A stretch of 60,000 nucleotides of DNA from Symsagittifera roscoffensis (GCF_963678635.1 NC_087066.1:47777129-47837128), one strand, 5' to 3'; counted from the first letter of the stretch, positions 1 to 8,392 are shown. Translations and numbers: made by a program. Notes: a model not told the origin generated them from the sequence alone.

Positions 1-457
1 TATTCATTCTTTTAAGCATGACGCCTGAGGTCATGTTAGGAATGAATGTGAAAACCCGATTTTTTAGATTTGTGTGATAGCTTTATTATAGTGGCTACGG
101 GCGAAAGCACTCAAAATCAAGTTTTCATGATAGTTTGCCAGACATTCTTTTTTATGCTGTTAGAAATTCATTACCATGATTCATAACAGTCATTAAAATA
201 ACCGTCACAATAAATAACACTAGAAGATTTTTAGAGTATAGCCGGGGGAAAAAGTAACAAAATACCCATATAAAAAGAGGTTTATCGTTGAAGAAATTAT
301 ATCCTTGGTGATTAAGTCTTATCAATATGGCTTAGGGCGCTCGTAAACGTTATCACCTAATTTTTTACTTTGGGAGCGCATGATCTGTCTCGTATACTGT
401 GATCAGTCATTCTTCAACGTTCCACACTAAAAACCAGTTGGTTGTTATTCATTTATA
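1..457. other. non-coding leader of the plus-strand genes
   Basis: No open frame of note is present on either strand. A TATA-like TATAAAAA lies at 269-276, about 190 nt before the first ATG. It could serve the plus-strand pair of genes, but its distance from the ATG makes the assignment uncertain. I see no match to the non-coding sequence at 9,840-10,020, so there is no sign of the partner terminal repeat here. Confidence 0.35.
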
Positions 458-817
458 ATGTACGCTTCTCTTGAAACGGATGTAGACTATTTCGATGATT
501 TTAGGGATATATCTTCGAATGATAAACGTTTAGTTAGAGTCGGTGCAAAAACATTCGCACAGACCGGTACTTACCTAACTATCAAATTGTACAAAAAAGA
601 CGAAGAGGGAACTTTCAAGTATCGACAAGGAATAACTTTGTCAACTGGTGAATTCGAGTCCTTGGCGGACAATTACACAAAAATTAAAAGGTTGACGAAA
701 GCAAAAAACTGCGACGTGACTGAAAAACTTAGAAAAAAACGAAACAAATCTAAAAAATCTTCATGCTCTGAAAAGGAATGCGAAAGTGAAAACGATGATA
801 ACTGTCGGGTTGTGTAA
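458..817 (+). CDS. PC4-like (transcriptional coactivator p15 family) ssDNA-binding protein
   Basis: This 119-residue ORF begins at ATG 458. Residues about 38-75 read like the PC4 C-terminal domain: a beta strand ending in IKLYKKDEEGTFKYRQGI, followed by the helix segment LSTGEFESLADNY. This matches the family pattern of an aromatic/basic strand, a 'KGISL'-type turn and an amphipathic helix. PC4 proteins bind single-stranded DNA as dimers and act in transcription, replication or repair. The C-terminus (from about residue 90) is a low-complexity tail rich in Lys, Ser and Glu, whereas cellular PC4 carries its acidic/serine tail at the N-terminus. It is followed 37 nt later by another plus-strand ORF and faces the minus-strand late genes. 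A role in element replication or transcription is inferred from the fold only. Confidence 0.6.
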   Translation: MYASLETDVDYFDDFRDISSNDKRLVRVGAKTFAQTGTYLTIKLYKKDEEGTFKYRQGITLSTGEFESLADNYTKIKRLTKAKNCDVTEKLRKKRNKSKKSSCSEKECESENDDNCRVV

Positions 818-854
818 CATTATCAACTCGTTATTCTATTGAAACTTCAAAGCA

Positions 855-1481
855 ATGGTTGAAGCAATGTATGAGCAATCCCCTGATTATTTCAAACAGT
901 TCCGTAAAAATTACAAATTTTTCATCCTGAATTATGAACCCAACTTTTCAGGCTTCGCTTCAAAAGCAAATTTTGCGGTATTCTCCCATTCGAATAAATT
1001 AGATTTTTGCAATCATTCGATTGACAACCAAAAACTTTATCATGTGCTGGTCGAATTCACAAAAGAGTCTACCGATTTACTTAACAAGATGACTTCAAAA
1101 GCCTTCGTTGTTCCTTGTCTTCTCTCTACATTCAAATATTTAATTTTGGGTTGCTTTAACTATGAATTGTCTGGCCCTCTGATGGAAAAACTGAAAATAG
1201 CTGTGAATTATAACTCCATCAACAACTTAGATGTTAGTGGTGTTCCAGTTCGGAGACGATTGCCTCAAGTTTGCTTCGGCTCGAAGACTAAATCTGTTCA
1301 AACTCAAACTGACCTGATTACTAACGTAACAATTGAACGCTTTACTAATATTTTGAATGGTGAAAACGCTGCTGAGTTTTCTAAAATAATTGACATAATT
1401 TTAAGTGGGTATGGTTGTATGGAAATTGATTCAAACACTTTGTTTGTGAAATTTATCATGGAGAAGAAATTCAAGTTTTAA
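855..1481 (+). CDS. hypothetical protein of the element
   Basis: A 208-residue ORF starts at ATG 855 (a second ATG four codons on is an alternative), 37 nt after the PC4-like gene, so the two are probably co-transcribed. It is rich in Phe, Asn and Lys. It has no signal peptide, no clear transmembrane segment and no motif that I recognise. A hydrophobic stretch near residues 84-102 (FVVPCLLSTFKYLILGCFNY region) looks like a buried helix rather than a membrane anchor. The stop lies about 270 nt from the end of the convergent protease gene. Intact length and position between recognisable element genes argue that it is a real gene; its function is unknown. Confidence 0.55.
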   Translation: MVEAMYEQSPDYFKQFRKNYKFFILNYEPNFSGFASKANFAVFSHSNKLDFCNHSIDNQKLYHVLVEFTKESTDLLNKMTSKAFVVPCLLSTFKYLILGCFNYELSGPLMEKLKIAVNYNSINNLDVSGVPVRRRLPQVCFGSKTKSVQTQTDLITNVTIERFTNILNGENAAEFSKIIDIILSGYGCMEIDSNTLFVKFIMEKKFKF

Positions 1482-1747
1482 ATATTGGTTTTCTTTCGCT
1501 CTTGTATATCAAAAAAAAAAATGTTACTACACAAGCGAGAGGCGTTCCCGAGGAGCGTAGCGACAAGCAACGCCGGGTTAGCTATTGCCCCTTAAACCAA
1601 ACGGCCATGCCTTAATATTTCGAAGGACTTGATAGGAAACTTTTCGCGGTTCACATAAACTTGCAGGAAAAAAACTATGTTGTTAATAAGAATCAATTGA
1701 AAAAAAAAACGAATTTATAAATTTTACAAAAACATCAATAAATTAAT
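1482..1747. other. convergent intergenic region with GC-rich hairpin
   Basis: This gap separates the plus-strand pair from the minus-strand gene block. It contains an A-run at about 1,511-1,521 and then a conspicuously GC-rich island (about 1,535-1,580) in which GGCGTT (1,541-1,546) can pair with AACGCC (1,569-1,574). The rest is AT-rich. An AATAAA hexamer is present on the plus strand near 1,737. A hairpin between two convergent transcription units could help 3'-end formation, but that is inference. Confidence 0.4.
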
Positions 1748-2185
1748 TTAGAATAACATATGTTTGACAAATCTTATCAAATCATGATCATTAAGTTTGA
1801 AACCTATTGGAAATTTGTTTGTAATTATAACATGAGCAACATAAATACAATAAAGTCCGCATAACACTGAATCAGCTGATTGTATTGGTTTTTTCAACAG
1901 TAGTTGATTTCCCTCGTGAATTGTACGTCGCATATTCTTGTACACGAGGGGATAAACACATAATCATTTACCTAGAGGATCTGCGAAGAATATCTGTCCT
2001 CCAGCTTGAGCAAAAAGCAACCAGTGGGTTCCAGGTTGATCCGATGGTGAGGCATTCATAATCATGAACGTATTATCGTTTTTCAGTACTGAAGAGCATG
2101 GCAAATCTGCCGGAAAAACACCTCTAAAGCGATATTTCAAATGTTTACAACGGTTAATAATTTCTACTAGTTGAAGATTATCCAT
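1748..2185 (-). pseudogene. adenain-like cysteine protease, interrupted by one TGA stop
   Basis: Adenain-type (C5/Ulp1-like) proteases cleave capsid precursors during maturation of adenoviruses and Polinton virions. From ATG 2,185 the frame runs 73 codons, meets TGA at 1,964-1,966 (codon 74), and then stays open in the same frame to TAA at 1,748, giving 145 codons in all. The catalytic His (GTHWLL, residue 54) and the acidic residue (FFADPLGK, Asp 69) lie before the stop. The catalytic Cys (SVLCGLYC, codon 109) lies after it. Termination at codon 74 would therefore give an inactive fragment. The gene starts 7 nt after the major capsid gene stop. It is either a recent pseudogene or depends on readthrough. 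Confidence 0.75.
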
Positions 2186-2192
2186 GTCTATC

Positions 2193-3509
2193 TTAGGTCA
2201 TAAGAGTGTTTTTGGTAATTTTTCTATCTGAACGCACATAAACTGTTGATGCACGCTCTCCCATAAACAATAACTCGACGTTATTACCGAGACCTGCGCC
2301 AAACTTGAGTTCGAGCGAAATAGTGCAATTGGTCAATTCAGGATGAATAAAATCGTGTGAAGCCTCCTGAGTAGACGTGAGATCAAAAGCCATAATATAA
2401 TGATTATCATAATTAGCGAGACTGATTCCATGACTAGTGTTTAAAACAAAATCAAGAGCCTCAAGCGTATTGTAATAAATTCTTTTATTGTCTGATGTTG
2501 AGATGGGAGTTCCGGCAATGGGTAGACCGTTTCTGTACACAATGATCTCATTCAACCCAAATTTTTGGTAATGAAAAGGGTTTGTTCTATTAGTACCCAA
2601 ATATGCTTCGTTTATGCTCATTGCTACTATCATTCTTCGAACAGGTTCTTTTGCAAAAACATCCTCTTGTCGCCAGCTTTGTACTCCTGCAGTTGCGAGA
2701 AACGTTTTTGGTACTACTTCGATGTAATTGTAAATTGCCGGTTTCTTCAACAAAGTTTTTTCTATTGATGAGAGAACATAGTCAGTCACAGTCATCTTTC
2801 TGACATAGAGGTTAGCTTCGATTATTTGGACCTTGTAGTGTTTAGCTGCATCTTCAGATATGACAACAAAATCATTAGGAGAACGTCTAAGAGACAATCT
2901 TATTGTCACACCGCTAAGTAGATGCTTGTCACACGACAAAAAGTCGCAAGCAATTTTACCAAATAGCTTCAGCTCGTTCGAGGCCGCAACGAGACCTTTA
3001 CGCTCCGTAACATCATCAGCTCTCCTTCCAGCACCGTCAATGGCTGATGGATTTTCTTCATAATAATAACCTTGACAAGCCAACCATGTTTTCTTGGCAT
3101 CATTACCGTATGAAAACTCGGTCTCAATAAAGCTTTTATGGGCAAAATTAGCATTGGTAGTTGATATTTTTTCACCATTCAGAGACAGTGTACACTCAGA
3201 AAATAATTAAGATAAAGGATTGTTAACAAAATACGGCGTATCTCTGTTTGCCGCCTCTGTAGCATGCGTTCGAAGCTCGTTTCCATTGCTTCGAACAATT
3301 CGTGCAACTATTTCCAAACGAGTACGTTGAAGATCGATGAAATTATTTCTGTCGCCGAGTACTTCAAACTCGAGCATAGGACCATCAGGAGAGTAGGAAG
3401 GTCCAATTTTTTGGGTGAATGCATTTTCAAAAGTGACAAGTAAAGGCGGTTTCTCAAATAAGTCCAAGGAGCTGTGAGTTGCTTCACTCGGGATTAAATT
3501 AGAAATCAT
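2193..3509 (-). pseudogene. major capsid protein (double jelly-roll, Polinton/adintovirus type), one TAA stop
   Basis: The 438-codon frame starts at ATG 3,509, overlapping the end of the core-protein gene by 11 nt, and ends at 2,193. TAA at 3,207-3,209 (codon 101) is the only interruption; the frame before and after is the same. The pattern is that of Polinton hexon-like proteins: the N-terminal region sets out the jelly-roll start (FEVLGDRNNFIDLQRTRLE), and after the stop come segments such as FIETEFSYGNDAKKTW, a gene-wide mix of short beta-type stretches, and a C-terminal part with VELLF. The protein would form the icosahedral shell. Its neighbours (penton, core protein, protease) support this. 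Length fits the usual 400-600 residues at the short end. Confidence 0.75.
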
Positions 3510-3906
3510 TTTTAACCCTTGTAAAGAAATCGGAGCGACTTCTCTCTGCAGTTCGTTTTCTGGGAATGACGCGTCTCGTTTTTCGTTTAAACGCCGTCGT
3601 TCTTTTCGGATGACTTTTCCGAGATCTACTTCCTCCTCCTACTTGCTTTTTGATTGTTTTTCTAACGGTGCTTTTGAGTGCCTGCTTAGGACTTTTTCTT
3701 TTTGTTGCAACTTCTATCAGTTCTGGAGCTGCCTGAAGAAGTAGTTCTTTTCCGAGTTTTTTAACCGCGGGTATCACAAATTTTCGAGCCAGTGGAAGTG
3801 CGACTCTTCCTATTCCCAAGGCTAATGCTTCGAAGCCACTGCCTCGTTGTCTATAATGCCCCGAGAAATGTGGTAGGTTTGCTTGGTTGTGGTAATATGA
3901 ATCCAT
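3499..3906 (-). CDS. basic core/minor virion protein (adenovirus pX/pVII-like position)
   Basis: The first true ATG is at 3,906, 5 nt after the penton gene's TGA; an upstream TTG in frame is not needed. The product of about 135 residues starts with a Tyr/His/Gly-rich head, then has an amphipathic or hydrophobic segment (LALGIGRVALPLARKFVIPAVKKL) and a strongly basic C-terminal half with many Arg/Lys clusters (RKTRRVIPRKRT). This composition is typical of DNA-condensing or membrane-active small virion proteins lying between penton and hexon genes in Polintons and adenoviruses. The assignment rests on composition and position, not on a catalytic motif. The 3' end overlaps the start of the major capsid gene. 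The gene is intact. Confidence 0.6.
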   Translation of the reverse strand: MDSYYHNQANLPHFSGHYRQRGSGFEALALGIGRVALPLARKFVIPAVKKLGKELLLQAAPELIEVATKRKSPKQALKSTVRKTIKKQVGGGSRSRKSHPKRTTAFKRKTRRVIPRKRTAERSRSDFFTRVKNDF

Positions 3907-3911
3907 TTTGA

Positions 3912-4805
3912 TCAATTGCTAAACTTTTGAAATTTCAAAGTCAGAACAACTTTTCCCCCTCCAGCGAAGGGAACAAGTCCTCCAGTTTCTGTGCGCAAGT
4001 TCACAGAAATATTGGAAATATTATTGACCAAAAGTTTTTTAAAATCCAAATTACTAAACACTTTACGATGATTCGGTTCAATTGTACATGCGTAACCGTT
4101 TTTCACTCGACGATTTGTATCAATGACTCGTAAAAGAGGTGCTTTTGTGTCTTCGACTATTTGATAATGAATTATGTCCAGATAAATAAACCTAAGCTAA
4201 GTACCAGCGCATACATCAACGGGATAGTCAGCAATTAGATCTTGGGTAGAGAATGTGCTATGTTTCGTGCTTCCTTGTTTGTAACCTATATGATAACCAG
4301 TTCCATCTCTGACGCCTTTGAATCCAAGTAGACTAGGAATTTGCTGGCTTGAAAAAGTTATACCTTCCCAATAATGCAGCCATAAGGAAAGATGTTTGGT
4401 TATTGGATCTATTACGTAATCCAACTTCTCTAATTCTGTCTTTCGACGAATCTCGTCCAGTATTTGATCAATGCTCGTATATTCTCCTTTTGTTATTTTT
4501 GCTGTTTCTCCAAGGTAAGGTCTGGAGATCTTGTCTTTCTCAACTTTCATGCTTGCTATAACCCGATCTTTTTTGTAGTACACAATGTTGTTGTCAGTTA
4601 CGTTGTTTATCTGAGTAGGGAAGGTAATTTCTGTAACTGCTACTCTCCATTCACCTTGCAAATTTATTTCTTCACTCAGGAGATTTTTGAAGTTGGCCAG
4701 AGTGTTATCTTTAAAAACGTTCATTGATGCAGATGAAACTAGAGTAATTGTGAAGGAAGGGGGAACAGTATGGGTGAAAAGGCTGTTGGAAGTGCCCTCA
4801 GTCAT
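3912..4805 (-). pseudogene. penton-type minor capsid protein, one TAG stop
   Basis: The frame begins at ATG 4,805, overlapping the integrase stop by 8 nt, and runs to TGA at 3,912 (297 codons) with a single TAG at 4,197-4,199 (codon 203). The N-terminus (PSFTITLVSSASMNVFKDNT followed by a Phe/Leu segment and GEWRVAVTEITFP) is characteristic of the single jelly-roll minor capsid protein encoded by Polintons and seen in many invertebrate genomes. The second half continues in the same frame without any shift. Premature termination would remove the C-terminal third, including part of the jelly roll. It occupies the usual position upstream of the core and major capsid genes. Confidence 0.7.
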
Positions 4806-6018
4806 GATTGTCCTTCTCCAGAACGCGAATTAGTTCAGACTCGTAAAATTTTCCCTCAATCGGTTCTCTGTTAGAATCAATCAAATTGTATGTTGGGGGA
4901 TTTCGTGTTGGTATGTCAAAAACTTCAAACACTTCATCGGTGAACGATTGTTTGTAACCCTTGCGAAAACGTATGTCTACTTTGGCAAGTCTAACATAAT
5001 CACCAACATAAAGCTTTGGACGTCGAACTAATTTCAAAGACTGTTCTGCTCTTAATGAAATCAGGCGAGGAACATCTTTTTTAGTTACTTTATTTGGTGC
5101 AAGATTTGTGACACGATTTGTTCTCGAATTACTTGCATTGACAAAAACTTGCAATTTGTCAATGTATGAGTTAGTCCATTTATCCTCCAAGTACTTATAA
5201 ATAAGATTTTTCAAGGAATGGATATTTCTCTCAGCGAATGCGGACTTTTTCTCGCTCTCTGTGCTATATGTGTTTATGCCTTTCTTTTTACATAATGCTT
5301 CGAAGGACCCTTTAAACTCTGTGCCCTTGTCCACCCATACTTTTTCCGCTTGTTTTGTCGTTATCATTAGTTTGAACGCTTCTGCTGTTGTAGTAGCATA
5401 CTTTGATTTCAAGGGTTGCACTCTGAGATAGCGGGACATGCAGTCAACTGCAACAAGCAGAAACTTAACATCATGGTTGTACTGGGCAAGTTTATCAACA
5501 AAGGCCAGATCTAATGACCAGATTTCGTCGATATCGTAAACTATGACCTTGAGTCGCGGCGTTTTTCGGATCACAGTTCGATATTTTGTGTAAGAAGGTT
5601 CAGTATGAAGGAAATGTTTAACTTTCTTTCGCGACAAATTGCTTGCTTTTATCAAGTTGTTCACACTACCAAATAACTCGGAACCTTTGTCACTGTATTT
5701 AGTTTTCAACAATTTTTCTTCAATCTTGGTAATTTTCCCATTGTTTTGTTTGCGCCTTCGTCTTTTCTGACGTTGGAGAATCTGAATCGTTATGGGGCGT
5801 TCCGTATGAGTCAGAGCCTTCTTCTGACTCTTTTTTACGTTTTTGGTTTCGGGATTTTCTATTACCGCTGAGACTTTTTCGTTTGTGTTTTTTACTTCTC
5901 TTAAGGTTTGCACTACTTTTTTCCTGCCAAGTGGGCGATGTTGAGCGGGTTCTTGAGGGTCCGGGTTCTCGTTTCTCTTGAGCGTTAAAAGACGCTGACT
6001 GAACCGCGTTTTTGGCAT
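4798..6018 (-). CDS. retroviral-type (rve, DDE) integrase of the Polinton
   Basis: A 406-residue ORF from ATG 6,018. The first 90 residues are basic and low in complexity. Residues about 98-150 look like the N-terminal DNA-binding segment, and residues about 155-300 are the RNase H-fold catalytic core. The acidic triad is Asp170 (WSLDLAFVDK), Asp230 (VWVDKGTEF) and Glu263 (FAERNIHSLK). A C-terminal SH3-like segment follows (YVGDYVRLAKVD). The enzyme would insert the element DNA into host chromosomes. The gene is intact, which contrasts with the broken structural genes. Its first 299 nt overlap, in another frame, the conserved gene ending at 5,720, and no ATG lies closer to the catalytic core, so either the long basic head is real or the N-terminus is supplied by splicing or frameshifting. 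Confidence 0.85.
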   Translation of the reverse strand: MPKTRFSQRLLTLKRNENPDPQEPAQHRPLGRKKVVQTLREVKNTNEKVSAVIENPETKNVKKSQKKALTHTERPITIQILQRQKRRRRKQNNGKITKIEEKLLKTKYSDKGSELFGSVNNLIKASNLSRKKVKHFLHTEPSYTKYRTVIRKTPRLKVIVYDIDEIWSLDLAFVDKLAQYNHDVKFLLVAVDCMSRYLRVQPLKSKYATTTAEAFKLMITTKQAEKVWVDKGTEFKGSFEALCKKKGINTYSTESEKKSAFAERNIHSLKNLIYKYLEDKWTNSYIDKLQVFVNASNSRTNRVTNLAPNKVTKKDVPRLISLRAEQSLKLVRRPKLYVGDYVRLAKVDIRFRKGYKQSFTDEVFEVFDIPTRNPPTYNLIDSNREPIEGKFYESELIRVLEKDNHD

Positions 6019-6580
6019 TTCGATTTATTACCAGGTTTTCATTCAAGTTGAGAGCAGTTAAAATGTTAATGAACGCCGGATTGTGTAACTTTTTCGTTGG
6101 TTGTTGTATGTCGTATAAAAAAACTGCAGCTTTAAGTCCTGTTGGTACTTTATCTACATATATCACCTCATTGTCACGGTTTATGGTTACTCTTTCTGAA
6201 TTTTCTATGATTTCAAGTACGGTTTTTGCTCTAGCAAATTTTTTGTCTTCTAAAACTTGTAACTGTCCTAAAATACTTTCGGTCTGTCTATTGTGTTTCT
6301 CTTCTAGTATTTCGTCTTTAACACGTTCGAGCGGTACTTCTTCATCGTCCGTTAACAGTTTAAGCTGTTCTTGTTGGGGCTCAACATTATCCGTAAATGT
6401 TTCCTTCGTTGCAGTAGTCTTACTAGTTTGTGGAGGTAATTGGGGTCTAAGCCGGTTAAGATAGGACAGTTGAGCATTTTTATGTTTAATATTATTATCA
6501 TGAAGAACACGTGCAGCATGTGGCTGCTCTTTAACATATAAGTGTTTCGGAATTAGAATGAATTCTTCAGCAGTTATCAT
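5720..6580 (-). CDS. conserved uncharacterised Polinton protein
   Basis: The first real ATG is at 6,580 (an in-frame TTG lies 24 nt upstream), so the stop of the preceding gene and this start overlap as TAATG, an arrangement that suggests reinitiation. The product has about 286 residues. Its N-terminus (MITAEEFILIPKHLYVKEQP) is of a kind I associate with a recurrent Polinton protein in invertebrate genomes. The middle part has GLKAAVFLYDIQQP and KLHNPAFINILTALNLN. The C-terminal 80 residues are a low-complexity Lys/Arg/Ser/Glu tail, which is exactly the part that overlaps the integrase N-terminus in another frame. No enzymatic motif is visible. The function is unknown; a virion or DNA-binding role is possible. 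Confidence 0.6.
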   Translation of the reverse strand: MITAEEFILIPKHLYVKEQPHAARVLHDNNIKHKNAQLSYLNRLRPQLPPQTSKTTATKETFTDNVEPQQEQLKLLTDDEEVPLERVKDEILEEKHNRQTESILGQLQVLEDKKFARAKTVLEIIENSERVTINRDNEVIYVDKVPTGLKAAVFLYDIQQPTKKLHNPAFINILTALNLNENLVINRNAKNAVQSASFNAQEKREPGPSRTRSTSPTWQEKSSANLKRSKKHKRKSLSGNRKSRNQKRKKESEEGSDSYGTPHNDSDSPTSEKTKAQTKQWENYQD

Positions 6581-6885
6581 TAAGTTGTGAGGTACTTGTA
6601 ACAAAAATAAAGTATTTGTCGAACTAAATGGAAGCCTTCTTTACTCAAAATAATCGCACGTTTTTTGACAACACTGGTTTTTGGAGTTATTAAGTATTTG
6701 TATGCTGTCTCGAATTGTTCGATGTTTGTGATTTTAACGGGTACGTTTCCATTGACTACATTGAGCAAACATTCACAAATAAGTGTTATGATCTCACGAT
6801 TTGAAGTTTTTCTAATTAATCTTCTTAGCTCGTCAGGTTTCAGTTGTACCATATGCCGCAGAATAGATAAGTTTTTCTTTTTCAT
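6580..6885 (-). CDS. small conserved Polinton protein
   Basis: A 101-residue basic protein from ATG 6,885, overlapping the ATPase 3' end by 53 nt. It is helical and charged. Its recognisable order is an N-terminal Leu-rich helix, DELRRLIRKTSNREIITLICECLLNVVNGNVP in the middle, and a KRAIILSKEGFHLVRQIL segment near the end. This layout (Cys-Glu-x-x-Leu-Asn then Gly-Asn-x-Pro, and a late Gly-Phe) recurs in short ORFs next to packaging ATPases in Polinton-like elements, as I recall. No function is known to me. It shares its terminal A with the next start codon (TAATG). Confidence 0.5.
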   Translation of the reverse strand: MKKKNLSILRHMVQLKPDELRRLIRKTSNREIITLICECLLNVVNGNVPVKITNIEQFETAYKYLITPKTSVVKKRAIILSKEGFHLVRQILYFCYKYLTT

Positions 6886-7534
6886 TTTTGATTGGAGTAG
6901 TTTCTGCTTCAGATAAGGGTAAATAAAAAACTGTTGGCCCAGGTGGTGTGATATTTGAACAATATCTCAAACAATCTGATGTACGGGGGTCCAAGTCGAT
7001 TAGAAGATGTCCAAAAGAGTCTCTGGTAGCTAATTCGTAACAGTTTCTCAAAAATTTTGATACATTCAATTGTCTTCCTAAAAGACCTAGTTGCTGAACG
7101 TCGCGAGGCGATTTGAACAGAATGATGTGTGAAGTGTTCAAATCAATCGTACGCGACCATCGACTTTGTTGAAACAAGTTATGCTTGACATATATTACAT
7201 CTATCCCTCTATGTCTACCCGCTGTCGCTAACCTAACAAATTCCTTGTCATTATACATGTCTTCGCATGAATCATCGAAAACTAGAACAACATTTTCTAA
7301 TTTTCTCACAGATTCGAATCCGTCGAATTTCATGAACTCCACATTCACTTCGCGAGAAGACACTTTTTCTGAGAATGCAGATTGCATCTCTTTGTAAAGA
7401 TATAGAACGGTTCCAAATTTAGGGTAAAAAGTATTTCCCATCAGAAGTTTCGAAATTAACTCAGTTTTCCCGGATCCTGAAGGTCCCACTATCGCCATAA
7501 AAATTCTTGTCGAAGTATCAATCACTTTATTCAT
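6833..7534 (-). CDS. A32/FtsK-class genome packaging ATPase
   Basis: A P-loop NTPase that would pump element DNA into capsids. The open frame extends back to an in-frame TTG at 7,606, but the first ATG is at 7,534, giving about 233 residues. Walker A is GPSGSGKTEL. Walker B is VVLVFDDS, about 65 residues later. A sensor-like GRHRGIDVIYVKHN follows, and the C-terminal GHLLIDLDPRTSDCLRY is typical of Polinton ATPases. All key residues are present and there are no breaks. It lies between the small membrane protein and the small conserved ORF. With this start it no longer overlaps the membrane protein gene. Confidence 0.85.
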   Translation of the reverse strand: MNKVIDTSTRIFMAIVGPSGSGKTELISKLLMGNTFYPKFGTVLYLYKEMQSAFSEKVSSREVNVEFMKFDGFESVRKLENVVLVFDDSCEDMYNDKEFVRLATAGRHRGIDVIYVKHNLFQQSRWSRTIDLNTSHIILFKSPRDVQQLGLLGRQLNVSKFLRNCYELATRDSFGHLLIDLDPRTSDCLRYCSNITPPGPTVFYLPLSEAETTPIKNEKEKLIYSAAYGTTET

Positions 7535-7572
7535 ATTCTTGGGTTTGGTAGTATGTAACCAACCAAGCCTGA

Positions 7573-7815
7573 TCAAATCGAGAACCAAACTGACGTTTCT
7601 TCGCAACTTAATTTAGTGAAAGAAAGTTTGAGAATGCAGAAAGTTAGTAAAATTAGAATTACTACCATTTGCGCAACAAAAACTACTTCAGACCTTGGCA
7701 AAGTTACATTGTTACAAAACTTCCATGAATTTTTTTCACTGTTTGTCTCGTTATAAACAAACTCTGTTACTATTGTTGCGTCAGGTTCATCTACTGCTGT
7801 TGTTGCTTCTGACAT
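7573..7815 (-). CDS. small single-pass membrane protein
   Basis: An 80-residue ORF from ATG 7,815. The N-terminal 45 residues are polar and contain two possible N-glycosylation sites (NET, NVT). A strong hydrophobic helix follows at about residues 44-66 (VVFVAQMVVILILLTFCILK), then a short C-terminal tail. Short membrane proteins of this layout are often encoded just upstream of the packaging ATPase in Polintons. A virion-membrane or egress role is possible but not shown. Confidence 0.5.
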   Translation of the reverse strand: MSEATTAVDEPDATIVTEFVYNETNSEKNSWKFCNNVTLPRSEVVFVAQMVVILILLTFCILKLSFTKLSCEETSVWFSI

Positions 7816-7887
7816 TTGAGAAACTATTTATTCTACAGACTGCGTTAGACTTTTTCTCTCTTTGAATGAAGCTTGTAAAAAATTGAA

Positions 7888-8142
7888 TTAGTTTTGAGAA
7901 CAGTAAAAAATTTCAGAACGTGTAAAATCTCTATCATTTATGTCATGCATTTCTAGAACAAAGTTTGCTGGGATATTTGCAGTTTTTTCGTAGTACATTA
8001 TTTTCTTCACAGTATCCTCTTTCACAATCGTCCTAATCTCATCTGGCAATTCACTGCTGTTTAGATCCATCTGAACTCCTGGCTGACGTTTGGGTACTAA
8101 GACTAGTTCGGGAAGATATACTCCTCGCTTGCTGGCTAACAT
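7888..8142 (-). CDS. hypothetical protein overlapping its upstream neighbour
   Basis: About 84 residues from ATG 8,142; an in-frame TTG at 8,184 is an unlikely start. The sequence is mixed and charged, with no membrane segment: LPELVLVPKRQPGV near the start and YYEKTANIPANFVLEMHD in the second half. It overlaps the ORF ending at 8,051 by 92 nt in a different frame. Overlap of this type is normal within this element. It is the weakest gene of the block, but without it a 236-nt gap would remain. Confidence 0.4.
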   Translation of the reverse strand: MLASKRGVYLPELVLVPKRQPGVQMDLNSSELPDEIRTIVKEDTVKKIMYYEKTANIPANFVLEMHDINDRDFTRSEIFYCSQN

Positions 8143-8392
8143 TTCTGATAAACTTGAATCCCTGGAAGTATACAAATTGATCAATAACTGGAAAAAACTT
8201 CTTCAACGTAGACAACTCTTCTTCGGAAATTATTATTTGCTCCTTCCTCTGAACAATTTGGCCACTGCAATCAATCAGCTCTATTCTCGTTAATGAAATT
8301 TTAATATCACCCTCTGGAGTCATCCACGCATAAAGCATTGAATTTGGTGATAGGTATGTCTCCACTTTCGCTGATCTCTCGCTGTTGTTCAT
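8051..8392 (-). CDS. hypothetical protein
   Basis: A 113-residue ORF from ATG 8,392, starting inside the 3' end of the RNase H-like gene (86 nt overlap). Its first 75 residues look structured (IKISLTRIELIDCSGQIV, then an acidic helix). The last 35 are Ser/Thr/Gln-rich and probably disordered. I recognise no family. Its place in an otherwise seamless minus-strand gene chain supports it as real. Confidence 0.45.
   Translation of the reverse strand: MNNSERSAKVETYLSPNSMLYAWMTPEGDIKISLTRIELIDCSGQIVQRKEQIIISEEELSTLKKFFPVIDQFVYFQGFKFIRNVSQQARSISSRTSLSTQTSARSSDGSKQQ

Noticed and set aside
2565-3063. Three plus-strand open frames opposite the major capsid gene
   Set aside because: They are shadows of the minus-strand capsid gene: no motifs, and the minus frame is the recognisable one.
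1964-4199. Use of a variant nuclear code (reassigned stops) by the host
   Set aside because: All three stop types occur once each, while the same codons end the neighbouring genes sensibly, so reassignment of one codon cannot explain them.
6012-6464. 150-codon plus-strand frame with hydrophobic stretches
   Set aside because: Antisense to the conserved Polinton gene; Ser/Leu/Val-rich content is what the reverse of a Lys/Glu/Arg-rich gene gives.
7534-7606. Longer ATPase start at 7,606
   Set aside because: The codon is TTG and a stop lies just upstream; the first ATG is at 7,534 and keeps Walker A.
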